From an uncultured Hyphomonas sp. (GTDB taxonomy: Bacteria; Pseudomonadota; Alphaproteobacteria; Caulobacterales; Hyphomonadaceae), in NCBI RefSeq assembly GCF_963678195.1, contig NZ_OY782759.1, forward strand, positions 2,976,001-3,040,000: a stretch of DNA of 64,000 nt, in the 5' to 3' direction. The notes beneath the pieces were generated by a model. The model had not been told where the DNA came from and made no database searches. It saw only the letters and a program-made list of their open reading frames with translations. Below, one piece after another: positions 46,843-53,876 of the stretch. Position 1 is the stretch's first letter. Each line of letters begins with the position of its first letter. Position numbers and translations under genes: made by a program.

Positions 46843-46881
46843 AAGGTCCCGGGTTCCGCTTCGCGGCCCCGGGATGACAGG
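46843..46881 (-). repeat. Right inverted arm of the GIY-YIG element
   Basis: 39 bp, ending GGCCCCGGGATGACAGG on the plus strand; reverse complement of the left arm except for one base (A for C). Confidence 0.85.
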
Positions 46882-46895
46882 TGATTGGAGCGCGT

Positions 46896-47324
46896 ATGAC
46901 CAAAACCATCATGACATCCGGAGAGTTTGAAGGCTGGACCACATGGGAGGACGAACCCTTCGAGCATGACACGGCCGGGCCGTTCTATTTCCGGGTCGAT
47001 GAGAAGGGGCCGGTCGCTGCTTTCCGGGTGGCGCACAAGCACATGAATGCCGGCGGCGTGGTGCATGGCGGCTGTCTGATGAGCTTCGCGGACTTCTCCC
47101 TCTTCGCCCTCGGGCATGAGGCGATGGAGGGCGCCTATGGCGTGACCGTGGCCTTCAACGCCGAATTCATCAGCGGCGCTCTGGAAGGCGAACGCCTCGA
47201 AGCGCGCGGCGACGTGCTGCGCAAGGGCGGCTCGCTGAGCTTCATCCGGGGAATCATAAGCGGAGAGGACGGCCGGCCGGTCATGAACTTCTCCGGCACC
47301 ATCAAAAAGAGGAAACAGTCATGA
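46896..47324 (+). CDS. Acyl-CoA thioesterase (PaaI/hot-dog)
   Basis: 142 residues. The start at 46896 has GGAG seven bases upstream. 'NAGGVVHGGCLMSFADFSLF' is the HGG motif of the PaaI-type family with the Asp on the hot-dog helix. 'GVTVAFNAEFISGALEGERLEA' and 'SLSFIRGIISGEDGRPVMNFSGT' complete it. It overlaps the SDR gene by four bases, so they form an operon that starts directly next to the GIY-YIG element's right arm. Confidence 0.88.
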   Translation: MTKTIMTSGEFEGWTTWEDEPFEHDTAGPFYFRVDEKGPVAAFRVAHKHMNAGGVVHGGCLMSFADFSLFALGHEAMEGAYGVTVAFNAEFISGALEGERLEARGDVLRKGGSLSFIRGIISGEDGRPVMNFSGTIKKRKQS

Positions 47325-48109
47325 GCCAGCCACCCTATGAAGCGCTGTCGCGTTCGATCAAAGGCAAGACCGCCCTCATTACGGGCGCCGCCAGCGGCAT
47401 GGGCCGGGCGACCGCCCACCTGTTCGCCCGCGAAGGCGCAAACGTCGCCGTCACAGACCTGAAGCAGGAAAACGTCGACAAGGTGGTCGAGGAGATCAAG
47501 GCCGCCGGCATCGACCATGTGAAGGGCTGGGCGATGGACGTGTCCGACGCCGCCACGATCAAGCGCGTGATCGACGAGGCCGCAGCCCATTTCGGCGGGC
47601 TGGAAATCCTGGTCAATAATGCCGGCTTCGCCATCCCGGCCAATATCGCCGAGGAAAGCTATGAGGACAGCTGGGGCCCCAGCATCAATGTGATGCTGAC
47701 CAGCCATCAGCGCGCCATCCGCGCGGCGCTGCCCTATATGCGCAAGGCCGGGTATGGCCGGATCGTGAATGTGGCGTCTACGGAAGGTCTGGGCGCGACG
47801 CCGGGCAATTCCCCCTATGTCGCCGCCAAGCATGGCGTCATCGGCCTGACCCGCGGCCTCGCCGTGGACCTTGGGCGCGAAGGCATCACGGTGAACTGTA
47901 TCTGCCCCGGCCCGATTATCACCGGTATCACGGCGGGCATCCCGGATGAGCATAAGGAAATCTACGCCAAGCGCCGCGTGCCGCTGCGCCGTTACGGCAT
48001 TCCGGAAGAGGTGGCGAACATCACCCTCTCCTGCGTCCTGCCGGCGGCCAGCTTCATGACCGGCGTGCACATCCCGGTCGATGGCGGCCTGACAATTAAA
48101 AACGCCTAG
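47321..48109 (+). CDS. SDR family oxidoreductase
   Basis: 262-residue short-chain dehydrogenase. Motifs are 'ITGAASGMGRATAH', 'NNAGFA', 'VNVASTEGLG' and Y-VAAK in 'PYVAAKHGVIGL', then 'NCICPGPIITGI'. A 3-hydroxyacyl- or alcohol-dehydrogenase is likely. It follows a thioesterase with a four-base overlap. Its end overlaps the end of the convergent alpha/beta hydrolase gene by four bases. Confidence 0.92.
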   Translation: MSQPPYEALSRSIKGKTALITGAASGMGRATAHLFAREGANVAVTDLKQENVDKVVEEIKAAGIDHVKGWAMDVSDAATIKRVIDEAAAHFGGLEILVNNAGFAIPANIAEESYEDSWGPSINVMLTSHQRAIRAALPYMRKAGYGRIVNVASTEGLGATPGNSPYVAAKHGVIGLTRGLAVDLGREGITVNCICPGPIITGITAGIPDEHKEIYAKRRVPLRRYGIPEEVANITLSCVLPAASFMTGVHIPVDGGLTIKNA

Positions 48110-49302
48110 AGCGCGCAACGCTCACTGAGGATGGCGGCGGTGCGGGCGATCAGCGCGTCTGCCGCCGCCTCATCCATGGGGCCAAAAAGCGCATTGCTTC
48201 CAAGCGAATGGCCAAGGCCGGGCAGGATGTGGACTTCTGCCCGGCTGCCCAGCGTCTCTTCTGCGAACGGCTGCTGGAATTCGTAGCGGACCTGGGAATC
48301 CCGGTCGCCATAATAGAGCAGCATCGGCACATCCCAGGCGGCGAGCTTGTCAGCCACCGGCACATCGTCCGTGAACCAGTTCTGCCACCAGCTGTATTTC
48401 GCCATCGGAAGCGCGGCGCTCCGGAAAGGCGCCTCCGGATCCATCGCCAGCGCCTGCACCTTTGCCACCAGATAAGCGGCCTTCTGCGCCGCCTCCATCT
48501 GAGCGATCGCGGCGGGTGTCCACTCGCCGAACGGATGAAGATAAGGCTTCAGCGTGCCAAAGGCGGCAGCCGGTGTATTTGAAAGGCCCGCCCGTACTTC
48601 GTCATTTGTCGTGACCCCGTCACCGTCTTCATCCATCTGATGCAAAGAAAAGGCGTCGCGCTCTGTGTACTGCCATTTGACGATATCCATGGGTGCCTGC
48701 AGCGGTGCACCAATCCCGACCACAAGATCTGGCGCAGGCCAGCCCGCCTCGGCAAGACCGGCTATGTGCAGCATACCTTCGGATTGACCGAGCAGGGCGA
48801 CGCAGGTTGACGGCCCGCCGAAATCTTCACGTGCCAGTTCATAGACGGCGCCGAGATCGTCCCGCTGGCTCTCTACCGTGGAGGTTCCGGACACGGGCTT
48901 GTCCAGCCACTGCCCATCTGCAGGCTTGTAGCGCACGCCGCGGCGGTCATACCGGACGGTGGAAATCCCTGCTTGCGTGAACCGATGGGCAAGATCCGAG
49001 AAGACTGCATCGCGTTCCGTACCGGAATTGCCGAACCTGACGTCCCGGTCGAAGAGACCGGTGCCCGCAGACAGCACAATGACTGGCTCGTGCCCATCGG
49101 CGCCAAAGGGCGTATCCACCTGCCCGGTTATCTCCGTGCCATCCGCCGAGGCAACCGTAAACGCCCAGCTGTCTGCACCGGTATCAGACAGGACAGGTGG
49201 CGTTTCCTGCGCCCGGCTGGGCGCCGGCGCCTCAGCCCCGCGCGAACACCCCGCCGCAAACAGCAGCGACAAGGCCATGCCAGACAAGCCGATCTTATGC
49301 AT
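48106..49302 (-). CDS. Alpha/beta hydrolase lipoprotein with an EF-hand-type loop
   Basis: 398 residues, start at 49302 with a signal ending L-F-A-A-G-C (lipobox). The hydrolase core has 'VIVLSAGTGLFDRD', 'YDRRGVRYK' and the nucleophile 'LLGQSEGML' (GxSxG). The catalytic Asp and His are in 'LLYYGDRDSQV' and 'ILPGLGHSLGS'. In the lid region is D-E-D-G-D-G-V-T-T-N-D-E, a canonical 12-residue EF-hand calcium loop (D1, D3, D5, G6, E12). This is unusual in such enzymes. It is likely an esterase in the envelope, and may need calcium. Confidence 0.85.
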   Translation of the reverse strand: MHKIGLSGMALSLLFAAGCSRGAEAPAPSRAQETPPVLSDTGADSWAFTVASADGTEITGQVDTPFGADGHEPVIVLSAGTGLFDRDVRFGNSGTERDAVFSDLAHRFTQAGISTVRYDRRGVRYKPADGQWLDKPVSGTSTVESQRDDLGAVYELAREDFGGPSTCVALLGQSEGMLHIAGLAEAGWPAPDLVVGIGAPLQAPMDIVKWQYTERDAFSLHQMDEDGDGVTTNDEVRAGLSNTPAAAFGTLKPYLHPFGEWTPAAIAQMEAAQKAAYLVAKVQALAMDPEAPFRSAALPMAKYSWWQNWFTDDVPVADKLAAWDVPMLLYYGDRDSQVRYEFQQPFAEETLGSRAEVHILPGLGHSLGSNALFGPMDEAAADALIARTAAILSERCAL

Positions 49303-49392
49303 CCCGCCACCTTCCACCTTTCGGGGCAATCATATTCCCTAAAAAAACGTGCTTGTCGAAGGATACCCGCACACATGCGTGCCAGCGCCTTG

Positions 49393-52065
49393 TTACGGCA
49401 TCGCGGCGAAGGCGGCTTTGAGGTCTGCTTCCGTCTCGGCCTTCTGGGCGATGCAGAGATTGATCTGTTCGCGCGCCTGCGACAGGGCGCGTTCGTGCCC
49501 TTCGGCAAGGTCGCCATATTCCTCGAACATTGCGTTCAGGGCGTCCAGACCATCCGTGTCGCAGAAATAGGCGGCGAGCCCCGGCGTGCGGCGTTTCCAC
49601 TGGGCCGGAATGGCTTTCAGGAAGGCCGGGAAATTATCCTGCAGGAAGGCCCACATTGCCGCCCGCGTTTCCGGCGCCCGCATCTGCAACAGGGCCATGG
49701 TGTAGGTTTCGCGCGGTCCCAGTTCCGCCGACGCGATCAGGTCCCGCGTGCGGGCGGCCTGCACCGGGTCTGTCACGCCGCCGAGCGCCATGGCGACCGA
49801 CTGGCCGAAGGCCGGGTCATCAATCGTATCATAAGCCGTCAGCACACGATCGTAAGCCGCCTCACCGCCTTCATCCAGCAGGACGCTGAGCCCCGCGGCA
49901 TAAAGATCGCTGGAGAGGTTGGCATCCGAATCCGGATCGTCCAGCCATTTGTCCATCTCCGTGCCGAGACGCGCGCGGGCTGCATCGCGCTTCAGGATCA
50001 CCGCTTCGAATTTTGTCAGGCTGGCTTCGAGTTCCTTGTCGCCATCCCGCTCCATGATGCCCCACAGCCGGTCGGTGGCAGCCTCTGCATCGGCCTGCAG
50101 GCCCGGCACGTCTTCATCGTCCAGCCGGTCCATCAGGTCTGTATAGAGGTTCAGCACAGCCGAGGCGACGGCGGAGTCTTCATGTTCTGCGGCAACGGCC
50201 AGCAGGCGGCGCAGCGTGGCAGCGTCCATCTTGCCGGCGGCGAAGTCTGCCTGGGCGCTGTCGATCGCCGTCAGGGCCTCCGTCGCGGGCAGGTCCGGCA
50301 GAGCGCCGATCAGCCGGTCCCAGCCATCGCCCGCCAGGTTGAAGCGGTAATAGCCGGTGCCGTTCGCATTCGGATGATACATGTCCGGACAGCTCGCGCC
50401 CTCCAGCGGCATGACCTGACGATGTGCCTGCATCAGCGTGCACGACCGGCCCGGCTTGCCGTCCTCGCGCCAGGACACACAGACCGGGATGATCCAGTGG
50501 CGTGCCGGGTCCGCATTGGAGCCGAGCGGCCGATAGCGGCTTTGCTCAAGGGTCACTTTCGCGCCGATACTGGTGCACTGCAGCTCAGTCTCCAGCAGCG
50601 GCACACCATTCTGTGTGACGAAGGATTTCAGCGAACGGCCGATATCCCTGTTGCCGGTCGACTTGCCGATGGCCCGGAAGAACTGCGCGCTGTCGGCGGC
50701 GCCGTCGGCATATTCGGCAATATACTGGCCCAGGGCATGACGGAACGCCTCCGGTCCGAACCAGGCATCCACCATGCCCAGCACGGCCTGCCCCTTATTG
50801 TAGGTGATCGCATCATAGGCGTTGCGGATGTCGGCATTCTCAGTGATGGGCTGGGCCACCGCGCGGGCGCTGGCCAGGCTGTCGAGTTCCATCGCGGAGA
50901 CCGCTTCGGCGACGGCCTGGATATCATGCCCCCCATCCGGTTCAAGGAAGCCGAGCACGGCCGGCTCGGCCCAGCTGGCGATACCTTCCTTCAGCCAGAG
51001 ATCGTCCCACCAGGGCGGGGTGACGAGATCGCCAAACCACATATGCGACAGCTCATGCGCGTGCACGCCCTTCATGGACCGCAGGAACAGGGCGCCGGAC
51101 TTCTCGTTCGCCAGAATCCGGCTTTCCCGGTAAGTGATCGCCGCGGCGAGTTCGGTGGCGCCAGACGGCCATTGCGGCGCAGCGATAATGTCCAGCTTTT
51201 CATAGGGATAGGGCTGTTGCAGCGCGTCCTCGAAGAACTCCACCATATCCGGCGTGATGGAGAGGATCGCCTCCAGCTCCTCGCCTTTGCCAGCGCGGGC
51301 ATAACCGGTCAGCGGCACAGGCCAGTCGCGCAGGGCGTTCACCGGGATCGTCCCGGCGGAGACCTTTTCGAAATTCCCCACCGCGACCGAGAGGAGATAG
51401 GTCGACAGCGGGCGGGTGCGCAGGAAAGTCACCCGGTCATAGCCCGGCTGGTCCGGCACGCGTGAGGCAATCGGTGTGTTTCCGATCGCCAGCATGTCGT
51501 CCGGCACGATCAGCGTGATGTCGAACGGCGCCTTGAAGCCCGGCTCGTCGAAGCTCGGCAGGAAGCGGCGGGCCTGGATGCTCTCGGATTTGGCCAGTGC
51601 ATAGGCTTCGCCCTTTTCCTCGACACGGAAAAGCCCGGCAAGGTTGGCGTCGAAGGCGGCGGTATAGTCGATGTCGAGCCTGATATCGCCGGCATGAACT
51701 CGGTTCGGAAAACCTACCCAGACCACGCCGGTCGGGTCGACCTCGGTCCAGGTCGCCGGCCGCGTTTCCCCGCCTGCCGTGACTTTCACGGATGAGACAT
51801 CAAGGCCTGCCCCATGCATCCAGATGCCGGGCGAGGAGGCCTCAAGGTCCACATCGATCAGGACCCGGCCGGAGAAATGCGTCTCGCGCGGGTCGACCTT
51901 CATCTCCACCCTATAGGCCGCAGGCTGGGCAACGCCGGACAGCCGCCCCCGCGGCGCTGCATCGCGCAGCGCGTCCATGGGCACGGCCCGTACCTGAGGA
52001 CCAAATGCCGATGGCTGCACACAGCCCGCCAGCAAGAGGAGAACGGACACCGCCAGATACCGCAT
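49393..52065 (-). CDS. M1-family aminopeptidase lipoprotein
   Basis: 890-residue zinc aminopeptidase. The start at 52065 (MRYLAVSVLLLLAGC) gives a lipobox. The gluzincin motif is H-E-L-S-H, near residue 336, followed after 18 residues by E in 'LWLKEGIASW'. In the position of GAMEN it has G-A-T-E-L, so substrate recognition differs. The C-terminal half has the ERAP-like helical repeat domain. It is probably in the periplasm or outer membrane, where it trims peptides. The next gene, 90 bases behind, is another lipoprotein hydrolase. Confidence 0.92.
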   Translation of the reverse strand: MRYLAVSVLLLLAGCVQPSAFGPQVRAVPMDALRDAAPRGRLSGVAQPAAYRVEMKVDPRETHFSGRVLIDVDLEASSPGIWMHGAGLDVSSVKVTAGGETRPATWTEVDPTGVVWVGFPNRVHAGDIRLDIDYTAAFDANLAGLFRVEEKGEAYALAKSESIQARRFLPSFDEPGFKAPFDITLIVPDDMLAIGNTPIASRVPDQPGYDRVTFLRTRPLSTYLLSVAVGNFEKVSAGTIPVNALRDWPVPLTGYARAGKGEELEAILSITPDMVEFFEDALQQPYPYEKLDIIAAPQWPSGATELAAAITYRESRILANEKSGALFLRSMKGVHAHELSHMWFGDLVTPPWWDDLWLKEGIASWAEPAVLGFLEPDGGHDIQAVAEAVSAMELDSLASARAVAQPITENADIRNAYDAITYNKGQAVLGMVDAWFGPEAFRHALGQYIAEYADGAADSAQFFRAIGKSTGNRDIGRSLKSFVTQNGVPLLETELQCTSIGAKVTLEQSRYRPLGSNADPARHWIIPVCVSWREDGKPGRSCTLMQAHRQVMPLEGASCPDMYHPNANGTGYYRFNLAGDGWDRLIGALPDLPATEALTAIDSAQADFAAGKMDAATLRRLLAVAAEHEDSAVASAVLNLYTDLMDRLDDEDVPGLQADAEAATDRLWGIMERDGDKELEASLTKFEAVILKRDAARARLGTEMDKWLDDPDSDANLSSDLYAAGLSVLLDEGGEAAYDRVLTAYDTIDDPAFGQSVAMALGGVTDPVQAARTRDLIASAELGPRETYTMALLQMRAPETRAAMWAFLQDNFPAFLKAIPAQWKRRTPGLAAYFCDTDGLDALNAMFEEYGDLAEGHERALSQAREQINLCIAQKAETEADLKAAFAAMP

Positions 52066-52117
52066 GAATCGCTTCCTTGTCTTGTATGGTCCCCCTGCAT
52101 AGCGCATCACGGGGGCC

Positions 52118-53116
52118 ATGAAACCTGCCCTGTCGATACTCGATCCGTCGCCCTTGTTCGAGGGCCAGACCGCCGCAGATGCCTTTGCAAACACGCTCGC
52201 CCTGGCCGAAGCGCTGGACGGGCGGGGCTGGCGGTCGCTCTGGGTGCAGGAACACCACAATGCGCGCAGCTTCGCAGGCGCCGCGCCGGAAGTACTGATC
52301 GCCACGCTGAGCCAGCGGACGCAACACCTGAAGCTCGGCTCGGGCGGGGTGATGCTGCCGAACTATTCGCCGCTGAAAGTGGCCGAACAGTTCTGCGCGC
52401 TGGAAGCGCTGGCGCCGGGCCGGATCGAGCTGGGCGTCGGACGCGCGACCGGGGCAGACCCGCGCACTTCGGCGGCCCTGCTCGGCCCCGGCGCGCAGAC
52501 CTTCCCGACCATGCTGCGCATGCTGATGGACTGGATGCTGGATGCGAGCGGTGAGGTGCCCCTGCCGGACGGCCACCGCGCAGCAGGCATCCATGTCGGC
52601 CCGCGCGGCGCGCGGCCGGATCTGTGGATGTTGTCGTCCTCTCCGGACTCCGCCGCCTTTGCCGGGGCGATGGGGCTGAAGCTCGCCTTTGCGGATTTCC
52701 TCGCGCCGGGCGGGGCGGGCGCCGCGATCGAGACCTACCGCAAGGCGTTCGAGCCTTCGCCCTTCGCGTCTGAACCTTACGCCGCCGTGGGCCTCGTTGC
52801 GCTGGCCGCGGAGACCGAGGCAGAAGCGCGCGATCTGTCAAAGCCCGCCATTGCCTGGAACCTCGCCCGCAGTACGGGCGACTTCCGCGCTTTCGTTCCG
52901 TCCAAAGAAGCCGATGCGGTGATCGCCGCCGCCTCTCCGGACGCGCTGGCCGTAGCGGAGGGACGCAGCGTGATCGGCGCGGCAGATGACGTCGCCGGGC
53001 GCCTCGCCGCCTTTGCGGGCGAGCATGGCGCCGACGAGCTGTTCATCCTGACGCTGGCCGAGCGGAACGAGGACCGTATCCGGAGCTATGAACTGATCGC
53101 GGAAGCGATGGGATGA
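52118..53116 (+). CDS. LLM-class flavin-dependent oxidoreductase (MsnO8-like)
   Basis: 332-residue luciferase-like monooxygenase. 'SILDPSPLFEG', 'LWVQEHHNARSFAGAAPEV', 'LKLGSGGVMLPNYSPLKVAE' and 'GRIELGVGRATGADPRTSAAL' fit the MsnO8 subfamily. The enzyme uses reduced flavin and oxygen; the substrate is not known. It is divergent from the M1 peptidase, 52 bases from its start. Confidence 0.9.
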   Translation: MKPALSILDPSPLFEGQTAADAFANTLALAEALDGRGWRSLWVQEHHNARSFAGAAPEVLIATLSQRTQHLKLGSGGVMLPNYSPLKVAEQFCALEALAPGRIELGVGRATGADPRTSAALLGPGAQTFPTMLRMLMDWMLDASGEVPLPDGHRAAGIHVGPRGARPDLWMLSSSPDSAAFAGAMGLKLAFADFLAPGGAGAAIETYRKAFEPSPFASEPYAAVGLVALAAETEAEARDLSKPAIAWNLARSTGDFRAFVPSKEADAVIAAASPDALAVAEGRSVIGAADDVAGRLAAFAGEHGADELFILTLAERNEDRIRSYELIAEAMG

Positions 53117-53132
53117 TGTGCATCTCCGCTCT

Positions 53133-53206
53133 CCCCGGCGGACGCCGGGGGCCAGAGCGGCGAAGGTCAGCCCCTGCAGCCCATGGATACCGGCCTTCGC
53201 CGGTAT
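53133..53206. repeat. REP-like pair of palindromes
   Basis: Between the LLM gene stop (53116) and the GST gene are two perfect hairpins. The first is CCCCGGCG/CGCCGGGG (53133-53150). The second is ATACCGGC-CTTC-GCCGGTAT (53187-53206). The second resembles the CCGCCTTCGCGG-type extragenic repeats common in alphaproteobacterial genomes. They may serve as terminators of both convergent genes. Confidence 0.55.
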
Positions 53207-53241
53207 GAGCGGCGGACTTGCAGACAGAAAGTATCCGGGCC

Positions 53242-53856
53242 TTATCCCGCGAAGCCGCGCGCCTTCATGGCCTCAAACCAGCGGCCGAGATTGGCGTGCT
53301 CCTTGTGCGGCGCCCATTTCATCACGCCGCAGAAACCGCAGCCGATGAAGAGCGTGATGTCCGCGATGGAGAAGCGGCCGGCGGCGAGGAACTCATTGTC
53401 GGCGAGATGCGCGTCGAACCGCTCCGCCATTTTCTTTGCGGCCTTCTCGCCCTTGGCGGCGGCCTCGGCACTTTGCGGCACTTCGAGCGGCGCCATCATG
53501 GGATGGGCATTGCGGAACCAGGTGGCGAACTGGATGAAGAACATCAGCTCGACGCGCCGGTCCCACATTTCGATCAGGGCTTTCTCCTTCGGGTCCGTAC
53601 CCATCAGGTTCGGCTCCGGGAAGATGCCTTCGAAATAGGTGCAGATCGCCCGGCTCTCGGTGATCTTCGTCCCATCGTCCAGCACCAGCGCGGGCACTTG
53701 CGAGAAGGGCGAGACTTCGCGGTATTCCGCGGTCTTATGCTCCTGCTGCATGATGGAGACTTCTTCGAGCTCAACCGCATCAAGCTTGCCCTTGGCACGC
53801 AGGAAATAGACGACACGGTCAGGGTTCGGCGCCTTCGGGCTGTGATAGAGCTTCAT
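53242..53856 (-). CDS. Glutathione S-transferase family protein
   Basis: 204 residues. The N-terminal thioredoxin-like part reads 'MKLYHSPKAPNPDRVVYFL', with 'VSPFSQVPALVLDDGTKITESRAI' giving the cis-Pro and the ES glutathione contact. The C-terminal helical domain has 'FSIADITLFIGCGF'. It conjugates glutathione or isomerises small substrates; the subtype is not clear. The start has GGAGGAACCCC upstream. It lies 20 bases after the TonB receptor gene's end on the opposite side of the REP pair. Confidence 0.9.
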   Translation of the reverse strand: MKLYHSPKAPNPDRVVYFLRAKGKLDAVELEEVSIMQQEHKTAEYREVSPFSQVPALVLDDGTKITESRAICTYFEGIFPEPNLMGTDPKEKALIEMWDRRVELMFFIQFATWFRNAHPMMAPLEVPQSAEAAAKGEKAAKKMAERFDAHLADNEFLAAGRFSIADITLFIGCGFCGVMKWAPHKEHANLGRWFEAMKARGFAG

Positions 53857-53876
53857 GGGGTTCCTCCGATAATGTT

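Larger units (their letters stand above)
46407..46881. mobile_element. REPIN-like element carrying a GIY-YIG nuclease gene
   Basis: A 475-bp unit bounded by 39-bp inverted arms, 46407-46445 and 46843-46881, identical at 38 of 39 positions. Each arm begins CCTGTCATCCCGGGGCCGCG and is itself a hairpin (CCCGGGGCCGC/GCGG..CCCGGG). Between the arms lies one gene, the GIY-YIG protein (46496-46789), with its own ribosome site region. A further ATGACAGGTG copy at 46461-46470 faces the left end, so 46406-46469 alone is also a small inverted unit. No target-site duplication is seen. The name REPIN-like is my inference. Confidence 0.75.
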
